NCBI GenBank assembly: GCA_024405335.1
Contig: JAKSOX010000053.1
Coordinates: 1-10,589 of the forward strand
DNA: 10,589 bases
Direction: 5' to 3'
Source of the DNA: Kiritimatiellia bacterium
GTDB taxonomy: Bacteria > Verrucomicrobiota > Kiritimatiellia > RFP12 > UBA1067
Shown here: positions 1 through 6,588 of the stretch, one piece after another
How positions within the stretch are numbered: the stretch's first letter is position 1
How the letters are laid out: the number at the start of each line of letters is the position of its first letter
Made by a program: the position numbers and the translations under genes
Notes under the pieces: model-generated
Seen by the model: the letters and a program-made list of their open reading frames with translations, nothing else
Told to the model about the DNA's origin: nothing
Databases searched by the model: none

Positions 1-28
1 TTGCCAAACGCGGATAATTTGCTATACT
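1..28 (+). promoter_or_regulatory. Sigma70-type promoter with extended -10, placed for a leaderless transcript
   Basis: A -35 like TTGCCA at 1-6 (5 of 6 to TTGACA) is followed by a 16-bp spacer and TATACT at 23-28. The -10 is preceded by TGC at 20-22, giving an extended -10 element. Only 8 nt separate the -10 from the ATG at 37, so transcription would be expected to begin at or within a base or two of the start codon. No Shine-Dalgarno sequence is visible. The -35 sits at the window edge, so upstream elements cannot be seen. Confidence 0.7.
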
Positions 29-36
29 TTCGCGCC

Positions 37-597
37 ATGACATTTTGGTTTTTCACGTTGGGCGTGCCGTTGTTTCTGTACGGGCTGTTTTCCCTCGCGT
101 TTCCCGCGCGCGCGGCCAGGGCGCTGGTCGCGTTTCCGCGCTGCAGGGAGGCGGGCTGGATTTTGTGCGCAATCGGCTGGTTCTGGACGGCGCACGAACT
201 CGACGTGATCGGCATCGAAATCTTCGACCGCTACCTCAAGGCGTTTCCGGGCGAGTTGTGGATCCTCGCCGCGGTGTTGACGCCGCTCACGTGCTGGTGG
301 ATGCCGAACCTGCTGCCGTTGCGCGGTTTGGCGGCGGTGTTCATGCTTTTCCCCGCGTCGCTCTTCCCGGCGGTGCGGCTGTGCGACACGTCCTGGCGGC
401 TGGTGCCGGTGGCGGCGGCCTACGTCTGCGCGGCGACGGGCATGTTCGGCATGTTCTATCCGTGGCATTGGCGGCGGCTGCTCGCCTGGCGCGCGGAAAG
501 CGCGTGGCGCAACGTGCCGTTCGCGGCAGCGTATTTCCTGGCGGGCGCGCTCATGCTGGCGCTGGGGGCGCTGGCCGCGTTCGGCAAGATCGGTTGA
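37..597 (+). CDS. Small polytopic membrane protein of unknown function
   Basis: A 186-residue protein that I do not recognise. About six hydrophobic segments are visible, near residues 2-22, 39-56, 73-90, 94-113, 121-141 and 160-183. They are joined by short loops rich in Arg or Trp, such as the WHWRRLLAWR stretch at about 143-152. It has no signal peptide, no obvious catalytic motif and no repeat, and is almost certainly in the inner membrane. The ATG at 37 is chosen because a promoter -10 box lies at 23-28; an upstream in-frame TTG at position 1 would put the promoter inside the gene. The next gene begins 33 nt downstream with no terminator between, so it is probably the first gene of a six-gene unit. 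Its relation to those enzymes is not apparent. Confidence 0.75.
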   Translation: MTFWFFTLGVPLFLYGLFSLAFPARAARALVAFPRCREAGWILCAIGWFWTAHELDVIGIEIFDRYLKAFPGELWILAAVLTPLTCWWMPNLLPLRGLAAVFMLFPASLFPAVRLCDTSWRLVPVAAAYVCAATGMFGMFYPWHWRRLLAWRAESAWRNVPFAAAYFLAGALMLALGALAAFGKIG

Positions 598-630
598 TTT
601 CACCAACGAAAAACACAAGGAGTTCGGATC

Positions 631-1701
631 ATGGACAAGGTCAGGTATGCGTTGATCGGTTTCGGCGGCATTGCGGAGAACCGCGTGGCGAAGGAGGGGT
701 TCGCGTGCGACCGCAAGCGTTTCGCGCCGCTCAAAAAGGCCGTGCTCGTGGGCGCGACGGACGTGAACCCCGCGCGCAAGGCGGCGGCGGAGGCGCTGGG
801 CCTGAAGTGGTACGACACCACCGAGGCGATTCTCGCGGACAAGTCGATCGACGCCGTGTACGTGGCCACGAACAACGCGACGCACGCCAAGCTCGCCATC
901 GCGGCTTTGAAGGCCGGCAAGCACGCGATCGTCGAAAAGCCGGCGGCCACGAGCGTCGCCGACGCGAAGGCGATGAACAAAGTCGCCAAGGCGAAGAAGC
1001 TTTCGCTCACCGTGGACCACATGATGGTGAACAACGCATGGAACGTGAAGGCGAAGGAGCTCGTCCAGAAGGGCAAGCTCGGCGCGGTGAACGATTCCTG
1101 CTTCCACATGGAATTCGCCTACGGCTACGATCCCGCCGAGGCGGCGACGTGGCGCTGCTCCAAGATCGAGGAGATGGGCGGACCGATCGGCGACGTGGCG
1201 AGCCACTGTTTCTACGTGGCGGAATACGTGTTCGGCAAGCGGATCGCGAAGGTCGCGGCGGTCTATTATCCGAAAGTGATGAAGATCAAGGCCGAGGACG
1301 GCGCCTACGTGAAATTCTTCTTCGAGGACGGCACGCAGGGCAGCGTGAACGCGGCGTTCTCCGAGTTGCGCGGCGGGCTTTCCGGCACGCTTACGAACCT
1401 CGGCTACGAAATCTACGGTTCCGAGGCGGCGTTGCGCGGCTACGGCACGATGTTCCAGCTTTCCGGCCACAAGGACGAACCGGTGAAGATGCGCCTCGAA
1501 CTGGACAAGCTCGGCGACGCGAAGCCGGTCGCGCCCGGCAAGATCCAGAACATCTACCAGACGCTGATCGAAGGCCATGCCGCGTCCGTGCAGGCGAAGA
1601 AGCCGCTGGACGCCTCTGGCGCGATTCACAACCTCGCGCTCTGCGCGGCGTCCCATGCGTCCGCCAAGGCCGGCGGCAAAATCGTCAAAGTCGCGGAATG
1701 A
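631..1701 (+). CDS. Gfo/Idh/MocA-family NAD(P)-dependent oxidoreductase
   Basis: This 356-residue protein has the usual length and layout of the family. The N-terminal Rossmann fold carries GFGGIAENR at about 10-18 for dinucleotide binding. The conserved EKP motif is at 102-104, where the Lys is normally important for catalysis. The C-terminal alpha/beta domain carries GGPIGDVASHCF at 183-194, matching the family's D-x-G-x-H signature in spacing (D188, H192) but with Ala-Ser replacing the usual Gly position. Members oxidise or reduce sugars, inositols and similar polyols, usually with NAD(P)H; the substrate here cannot be read from sequence. It is cytoplasmic, with no signal peptide. AAGGAG at 617-622 lies 8 nt before the ATG, an excellent Shine-Dalgarno. 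It is 33 nt after the membrane protein gene and 13 nt before aspartate kinase, so probably co-transcribed with both. Confidence 0.9.
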   Translation: MDKVRYALIGFGGIAENRVAKEGFACDRKRFAPLKKAVLVGATDVNPARKAAAEALGLKWYDTTEAILADKSIDAVYVATNNATHAKLAIAALKAGKHAIVEKPAATSVADAKAMNKVAKAKKLSLTVDHMMVNNAWNVKAKELVQKGKLGAVNDSCFHMEFAYGYDPAEAATWRCSKIEEMGGPIGDVASHCFYVAEYVFGKRIAKVAAVYYPKVMKIKAEDGAYVKFFFEDGTQGSVNAAFSELRGGLSGTLTNLGYEIYGSEAALRGYGTMFQLSGHKDEPVKMRLELDKLGDAKPVAPGKIQNIYQTLIEGHAASVQAKKPLDASGAIHNLALCAASHASAKAGGKIVKVAE

Positions 1702-1714
1702 AAGGTTCCATCCG

Positions 1715-3091
1715 ATGAAAGTGTGCAAATTCGGCGGTTCTTCGCTCGCCGACGCCGGTCAAATCGCGAAGGTGCTGGACATCGTGCTCGCGGATCCCGC
1801 GCGCCGCATGGTCGTCGTTTCCGCGCCGGGCAAGCGCTCGAAGTCCGACACGAAAGTGACGGATCTGCTGATCGCGCTGGCGCAGGCCGTGATCGAGGGC
1901 AAGGACGTGAAGAAGCCCCTCGCGGCCGTGGTGGCGCGCTACGCCTCCATCGCCGAAACGCTCAAACTCGGCAAGGAAATCGTCAAGGTCGTCGAAACCG
2001 ACCTGCTCGTGCGCGTGCAGTCGCTTTCCCGCAAGGAAGCGTCCGATCCCGACAAGTGCGCGCGCTTCGTGGACCTCATGAAGGCGGCGGGCGAGGACAA
2101 TTCAGCGAAGATCGTCGCGGCGGCGTTCTGCGCGCGCGGCGTGAAGGCCCGCTACGCGAGCCCGAAGGACACGGGCATGATCCTCGAGGGCGAGCCCGGC
2201 AACGCCACGCTCAACCCCGAAAGCTACCGCAAGCTCGGCAAGGCGTTTTCCGATTTCGAAGGCATCGTGGTGTATCCCGGCTTCTTCGGCTACCGCAAGG
2301 ACGGGTCGGTCGCGACGTTCCCGCGCGGCGGTTCGGACATCACGGGCTCCATCCTCGCGGCGGCCGCGCGCGCCGACGTGTACGAGAACTTCACCGACGT
2401 GGACAACGTGTACCCCGTGGATCCGCGCATCGTGCCCGAGGTTTCCGAGGGCATCGACACGATGACCTACCGCGAAATGCGCGAACTCGCGTACGCGGGC
2501 TTCGGCGTGTTCAACGACGAGGCGATCCAGCCGGCGGTGCAGGCCCGCGTGCCGATCAACGTGCGCAACACCAACCGCCCGCAGGAGCCCGGCACGATGA
2601 TCGTGCAGTCCCGGCGCGTGATGCCCGGCACCGTCACCGGCATCGCGGCGGCGAACGGCTTTTCGAACATCATCATCGACAAGTACCTCATGAACCGCGA
2701 AATCGGCTTCACCCGCAAGGTGCTGGCCATCCTCGAGGAAGAGGGCGTCGCCTACGAGCACATCCCCAGCGGCATCGACTCGATTTCCGTGATCATCCGC
2801 GCCGACAAGTTCTCGCAGACGCGGGAGAAGAAGGTGGTGTCGCGCATCAAGCGCGAACTGGCGCCCGACTCCGTGATCGTCACGCGCGACTACGCGGTGA
2901 TCATGGTGGTGGGCGAAGGCATGGCGTTTTCGTCGGGCATGCTCGCGAAGGCCACCACGGCCCTCGCCGCCCACGGCATCAACATTTCGATGGTGAACCA
3001 GGGCGCGAGCGAAATCTCCTTCATGATCGGCATCAAGAGCGAGGACCGCGACAAGGCCGTGCGCGCCCTGTACGAATCCTTCTTCGGCTGA
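1715..3091 (+). CDS. lysC: Aspartate kinase (monofunctional, two ACT domains)
   Basis: Phosphorylates L-aspartate with ATP, the entry step to lysine/diaminopimelate, threonine and methionine. The 458-residue protein has the amino-acid-kinase motifs: KFGGSS at 5-10, VVVSAPGK at 33-40, PRGGSDITGS at 203-212 and FTDVDNVYPVDPR at 226-238. Two C-terminal ACT domains follow (about 307-385 and 388-455), so feedback control by an end-product amino acid is likely; which one cannot be told. There is no fused homoserine dehydrogenase. The segment GFGVFNDEAIQPA at 262-274 resembles the Clostridium/Streptococcus-type kinases more than the usual KVLHPRAIEPA form, from memory of those families. An in-frame ATG at 1577 is rejected: it lies inside the preceding gene and adds 46 residues before the kinase motif. 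AAAGG at 1701-1705 precedes ATG 1715 by 9 nt. The stop overlaps the next start by one base. Confidence 0.93.
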   Translation: MKVCKFGGSSLADAGQIAKVLDIVLADPARRMVVVSAPGKRSKSDTKVTDLLIALAQAVIEGKDVKKPLAAVVARYASIAETLKLGKEIVKVVETDLLVRVQSLSRKEASDPDKCARFVDLMKAAGEDNSAKIVAAAFCARGVKARYASPKDTGMILEGEPGNATLNPESYRKLGKAFSDFEGIVVYPGFFGYRKDGSVATFPRGGSDITGSILAAAARADVYENFTDVDNVYPVDPRIVPEVSEGIDTMTYREMRELAYAGFGVFNDEAIQPAVQARVPINVRNTNRPQEPGTMIVQSRRVMPGTVTGIAAANGFSNIIIDKYLMNREIGFTRKVLAILEEEGVAYEHIPSGIDSISVIIRADKFSQTREKKVVSRIKRELAPDSVIVTRDYAVIMVVGEGMAFSSGMLAKATTALAAHGINISMVNQGASEISFMIGIKSEDRDKAVRALYESFFG

Positions 3092-4791
3092 TGGCGCTCG
3101 TTTCGCTGAGAGAGGTGTCGGTCCGGTTCGGCGGCGATCCGGTGCTGGACCGGGTGTCGCTCTCCGTCGAAAAGGGCGAGCGCGGCGCGGTCACGGGCCG
3201 CAACGGCGAGGGCAAGTCCACGCTGCTCAAGACGATCGCCGGCGTTCTTGCGGCGGACGACGGCGAGGTGATACGCGAGAAGGGGATCAAGATCGCCTAC
3301 CTTTCGCAGGACGTCCCCGCCGACCGCCCCGACGATCCCGATTTCAACCGGCTTTCCGGCGGCCGCCGCCGCAAGAAGCTGCTGGAGGCGGAGCTGTTGG
3401 CGAACCCCGACCTGCTGCTGCTGGACGAGCCCACCAACCATCTCGACGTGGAGACGATCGAGTGGCTCGAATCGTATTTGCGCCGTTTCAGGGGCGCGTG
3501 CCTTTTCGTCACGCACGACCGCGAATTCCTCAAGCGCGTCGCCACGCGCATCCTCGACCTGGACCGCGGCGAACTTTCCGGCTGGAACTGCGACTACCCC
3601 ACGTTCCTCAAGCGCAAGGCCGAGCTGCTCGCCGACGAAGCGACCTTCTGGGAGCGCAAGTCGAAAAAGCTCGCGCAGGAAGAGGCGTGGATCCGGCGCG
3701 GCGTGAAGGCGCGCACCACGCGCAACGAAGGGCGCGTCGCGGCGCTGATGAAACTGCGCGAAGAATTCGCGGCGCGCCGCAGCCGCGCGGGCACTTCGAA
3801 CCTGCGCCTGGACGCCGGCGAGAAAAGCGGCGACCTCGTGCTGAAGGCGACGGGCGTTTCGTTCGGCTACGAACCGGGAAAGCCCGTGGTGAAGGACTTC
3901 ACCGCGAAAATCCTGCGCGGCGAGCGCATCGGCGTGGTGGGGGCGAACGGCAGCGGGAAGTCGACGCTGCTCAAGCTGCTCACCGGCGCGATCGCGCCCG
4001 ATGCGGGAGAGATCGTCCGCGGAACGCGCGTCACGCTCGCGTATCTCGACCAGCTGCGCGAATCGATCGACCCCGAGAAGTCGGTGGTCGAAAACCTCGC
4101 CGAGGACCGCGACGAAGTCGTGGTGGCGGGGGTGAAGAAGCACGTCTACTCCTATCTCCAGGACTTCCTGTTCACGCCGGAACGCGGCCGCACGCCCGTG
4201 AAGGCGCTCTCGGGCGGCGAAAAGGCGCGGCTCGTCCTCGCCAAGCGGTTCATGGACCCGGGCAATCTGCTGGTGCTGGACGAACCCACGAACGACCTCG
4301 ACGTGGAAACGCTGGAACTGTTGGAAGAGCAGCTCGCCTCCTACACGGGCACCGTGCTGCTGGTGAGCCACGACCGCGCGTTTCTGGACAACGTGGCGAC
4401 GAGCGTCCTGGCGTTGCCGGGCGACGGCGAAGTGCTGGCGCTCGCGGGCGGCTGGACCGAGGCGGGCCGCGCGCTCGCCGCCCGGCGCGAAGCTCGCGAA
4501 CGCGCGGCGGCGCTGGCGGCGGAAACGTCCCGCGCGGCGGCGGACGCGTCCGCGCGCGCGCAGCCCGCGAAATTCTCCTACAAGGAAAAGCGCGAACACG
4601 AAGCTTTGCCCGGGAAAATCGAAGCGCTCGAGGCGGAAATCGCCGAGATCGAGGCGGAGCTTTCGTCCGGGACGGCGTTCGCGAAGGATCCCGCGCGGGC
4701 GCAGGAGCGCGTCGCGCGCCTGGCGGCGGCGCGCGAAGAGCTGGACGCCGCCGAGACGCGCTGGCTCGAACTCGAAGAGCGCAAGGGATGA
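3091..4791 (+). CDS. uup: Uup-type ABC-F ATPase with a shortened first nucleotide-binding domain
   Basis: A 566-residue soluble protein with two ABC ATPase domains and no membrane segments. ABC-F proteins bind the ribosome and clear or prevent stalled states. NBD1: Walker A GRNGEGKST (36-44), Q-loop Q73, signature LSGGR (88-92), LLDEPTNHLD Walker B region (110-119), H142. Inter-domain linker EEAWIRRGVKARTTRNEGRV (197-216) is typical of Uup. NBD2: Walker A GANGSGKST (284-292), signature LSGGE (373-377), LVLDEPTNDLD (394-404), H428. The C-terminus (about 460-566) is an Ala/Glu-rich coiled coil as in Uup. The oddity is NBD1: only 13 residues separate YLSQD from LSGG, against roughly 80 in E. coli Uup as I recall it, which accounts for nearly the whole length difference from that 635-residue protein. 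Translation likely depends on coupling: its ATG shares a base with the lysC stop (TGATG) and no Shine-Dalgarno is visible. Confidence 0.93.
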   Translation: MALVSLREVSVRFGGDPVLDRVSLSVEKGERGAVTGRNGEGKSTLLKTIAGVLAADDGEVIREKGIKIAYLSQDVPADRPDDPDFNRLSGGRRRKKLLEAELLANPDLLLLDEPTNHLDVETIEWLESYLRRFRGACLFVTHDREFLKRVATRILDLDRGELSGWNCDYPTFLKRKAELLADEATFWERKSKKLAQEEAWIRRGVKARTTRNEGRVAALMKLREEFAARRSRAGTSNLRLDAGEKSGDLVLKATGVSFGYEPGKPVVKDFTAKILRGERIGVVGANGSGKSTLLKLLTGAIAPDAGEIVRGTRVTLAYLDQLRESIDPEKSVVENLAEDRDEVVVAGVKKHVYSYLQDFLFTPERGRTPVKALSGGEKARLVLAKRFMDPGNLLVLDEPTNDLDVETLELLEEQLASYTGTVLLVSHDRAFLDNVATSVLALPGDGEVLALAGGWTEAGRALAARREARERAAALAAETSRAAADASARAQPAKFSYKEKREHEALPGKIEALEAEIAEIEAELSSGTAFAKDPARAQERVARLAAAREELDAAETRWLELEERKG

Positions 4792-4794
4792 ACC

Positions 4795-5313
4795 ATGACG
4801 CGCGCGTTCGACGAATTTTTCATGCGGATGGCGCTCCGCGAGGCGGAGAAGGCGGCGGCCGACGGCGAAGTGCCGACGGGGTGCGTGATCGTGGACGCGC
4901 CGCCGGCCGAGGACTGTTCGCCGAACGAAGTGCGCATCCTCGGGCGCGCGCACAACCAGACGGAAGGTCTGCAGGACGCGACGGCCCACGCGGAGATGCT
5001 CGCGCTGAGCGCGGCGTTCGCGGCGAAGGGCAACTGGCGGCTGCAGGGCGCGCGGCTCTACGTCACGAAGGAACCGTGCCCGATGTGCGCGGGGGCGATC
5101 GTGTTGGCGCGGGTCGCCGCGGTGGTGTGGGGCGCGGGCGATCCGAAACGCGGCGGCGGCACCGCGTTCAACGTGTTCGCGCATCCCGGCATCAACCACC
5201 ATCCCGAAGTGGTCGAAGGCGTTTTGGAGGAGCCGTGCAAGGCGGTGTTGCAGACGTTCTTCCGGGCGCGCCGCGCCGAAAACGAATCGCGGCGGAAAGG
5301 CGAAGGGACATGA
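4795..5313 (+). CDS. tadA: tRNA-specific adenosine(34) deaminase
   Basis: Deaminates adenosine 34 to inosine in the anticodon wobble position of tRNA-Arg(ACG), allowing CGN decoding. The zinc and catalytic motif HAE is at 65-67 (E67 proton shuttle) and PCPMC at 94-98 supplies the two Cys ligands. The N-terminus (ALREAEKAAADGEVPTG, 13-29) and C-terminus (HPGINHHPEVVEGVLEEPC, about 129-147) follow the TadA pattern rather than cytosine or guanine deaminases. At 172 residues it is normal to slightly long, with an approximately 10-residue acidic, Pro-containing insertion at about 35-46 just before the HNQ segment that normally contacts tRNA. AAGGGA at 4783-4788 lies 6 nt before the ATG. It begins 3 nt after the ABC-F stop and overlaps the next gene by 4 nt (ATGA). 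Confidence 0.93.
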   Translation: MTRAFDEFFMRMALREAEKAAADGEVPTGCVIVDAPPAEDCSPNEVRILGRAHNQTEGLQDATAHAEMLALSAAFAAKGNWRLQGARLYVTKEPCPMCAGAIVLARVAAVVWGAGDPKRGGGTAFNVFAHPGINHHPEVVEGVLEEPCKAVLQTFFRARRAENESRRKGEGT

Positions 5314-6509
5314 CTACGGCGTATTTGCGCGCGAAGCGCGAGTGGACGGTGCTGCACCGGCATCCGTGGATTTTCTCCGGCGCGGTGGAACGCCTGGACG
5401 GCGACGCCGGCCCAGGCGACGTGGTGCGCGTCGCCGACGCGCGCGGCGAAACGCTGGGCTACGGCGCGTGGAGTCCGCACAGCCAGATCCGAGTGCGCAT
5501 GCTTTCGTTCGACCCAAGGCGTCCCGCGGACGCGGCCTTCGTGGCGGACGCGGTGGCGGCGTCCGTGGCGCGGCGCGGCGCGGCGGCGTTTGCGCCGCAC
5601 GCGGGAACGCGCCTCGTGCACGGCGAAAGCGACGGCCTGCCAGGCGTGGTGGCGGACTGCTACGACGGCTGGTGCGTCGTGCAGCTCGCGAGCGCTGGCG
5701 CGGAGAAGTTCAAGGACGCGATCGCGGCGGCGCTCGTGGCGGCGGGCGCGAAGGGCGTGTACAACCGCAGCGACGTGGATTCGCGTCTGCACGAGGGACT
5801 CGCCGTCGAAGGCGCGGCGGCGACGGGTCCGCTCGCCGGCGGCGAACCGCCGGAGCTGATCGAAATCCACGAGGGCGCCGTCAAGTGTTTCGTGGACGTC
5901 CGGCGCGGACACAAGACGGGATTTTACCTGGACCAGCGCGAAGCGCGCGCGTGCGTGGGCGCGTTGGCGGCCGGGCGAGATTGCCTGAACTGCTTCTCGT
6001 ACACGGGAGGGTTCGGCCTCGCGTGCGCGGCGGGCGGCGCCGCGCGCGTGGAGAACGTGGATTTGAGCGCGCCCGCGCTGGCGCTGGCGGAAAAGAACTT
6101 CGCGCTCACGTTCCCCGGCGGCGCGCCGTGCGAAACCGCGTTCACCTGCGCGGACGTGTTCAAGTATCTGCGGCTCTGCCGCGACCGGGGGCGGCAGTTC
6201 GACATGATCGTGCTCGATCCGCCGAAGTTCGCGGACACCAAGGGCCAGCTCATGCGCGCGACGCGCGGATACAAGGACGTCAACCTGCTGGCGATGAAGC
6301 TCCTGAAGCCGGGCGGCGTGTTGGCGACCTTCTCGTGTTCGGGCGCGATGACGCAGGACCTGTTCGACAAGGTGTGCGCCGAAGCCGCGTTCGACGCCAA
6401 ACGCGATTTCCAGGTGATCGCCAGGACGCGCCAGGCGGCGGACCACCCAGTGGCGTTGTCGTTCCCCGAGGGCTTCTACCTCAAAGGCCTCGTCCTCCGC
6501 GCCACGTGA
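5310..6509 (+). CDS. rlmI: RlmI-like class I SAM-dependent 23S rRNA m5C methyltransferase
   Basis: A 399-residue protein, close to the length of E. coli RlmI, which makes 5-methylcytosine at position 1962 of 23S rRNA. A PUA-type RNA-binding domain covers about 1-75, with HPWIFSGAV at 18-26. A middle domain leads to RRGHKTGFYLDQR (198-210) and the SAM-binding segment NCFSYTGGFGLA (227-238), then LDPPKF (302-307) and FSCSG (341-345), whose Cys343 is the probable catalytic nucleophile by analogy. The end (RQAADHPVALSFPEGFYLKG, 374-393) is characteristic of RlmI. The start is the ATG overlapping the tadA stop (ATGA), with GAAAGG at 5295-5300 nine nt upstream. A long upstream extension of the same frame lies inside uup and tadA and is not coding. 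It is the last gene of the first unit. The exact target base is assigned by homology only. Confidence 0.9.
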   Translation: MTTAYLRAKREWTVLHRHPWIFSGAVERLDGDAGPGDVVRVADARGETLGYGAWSPHSQIRVRMLSFDPRRPADAAFVADAVAASVARRGAAAFAPHAGTRLVHGESDGLPGVVADCYDGWCVVQLASAGAEKFKDAIAAALVAAGAKGVYNRSDVDSRLHEGLAVEGAAATGPLAGGEPPELIEIHEGAVKCFVDVRRGHKTGFYLDQREARACVGALAAGRDCLNCFSYTGGFGLACAAGGAARVENVDLSAPALALAEKNFALTFPGGAPCETAFTCADVFKYLRLCRDRGRQFDMIVLDPPKFADTKGQLMRATRGYKDVNLLAMKLLKPGGVLATFSCSGAMTQDLFDKVCAEAAFDAKRDFQVIARTRQAADHPVALSFPEGFYLKGLVLRAT

Positions 6510-6588
6510 GATTTTCAAGATCGTCGCGTCTTGCGCCGCGTGCAGAAAATCCGCCATGAACGGCGGCGAACGTGGTACAATGCCAACC
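6510..6588 (+). promoter_or_regulatory. Intergenic promoter with extended -10 and a small inverted repeat
   Basis: TGGTACAAT at 6573-6581 is an extended -10 element. Its hexamer TACAAT (6576-6581) ends 7 nt before the ATG at 6589, so the transcript should start at or next to the ATG and be leaderless. No good -35 is seen at 16-18 bp spacing, so the TGG extension probably compensates. A 5-bp inverted repeat, CCGCC (6551-6555) and GGCGG (6562-6566) with a 6-nt loop, lies where a -35 would be and could be an operator or chance. No terminator with a T-tract is seen on the + strand, so read-through from the upstream unit is possible. Confidence 0.6.

Noticed and set aside
22..1728. 568-codon minus-strand and 557-codon plus-strand frames over the first two genes
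   Set aside because: Both overlap the oxidoreductase, which has intact family motifs and a strong Shine-Dalgarno. The alternatives are Arg-rich with no domains.
2890..5202. 770-codon open frame on the minus strand
   Set aside because: It is antisense to the ABC-F gene with all its intact motifs; the translation is low-complexity and Arg-rich.
3462..5309. Upstream in-frame extension of the methyltransferase gene
   Set aside because: The frame happens to be open through uup and tadA, but recognisable RlmI sequence begins at the ATG overlapping the tadA stop.
6550..6570. Possible minus-strand intrinsic terminator (GGCGG stem followed by ATTTT)
   Set aside because: The stem is only 5 bp and there is no minus-strand gene for it to terminate.
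6556..6588. Upstream ATGs at 6556 and 6580 as start of the rhamnosidase
   Set aside because: They would put charged residues ahead of the lipoprotein signal and place the start before or over the -10 box.
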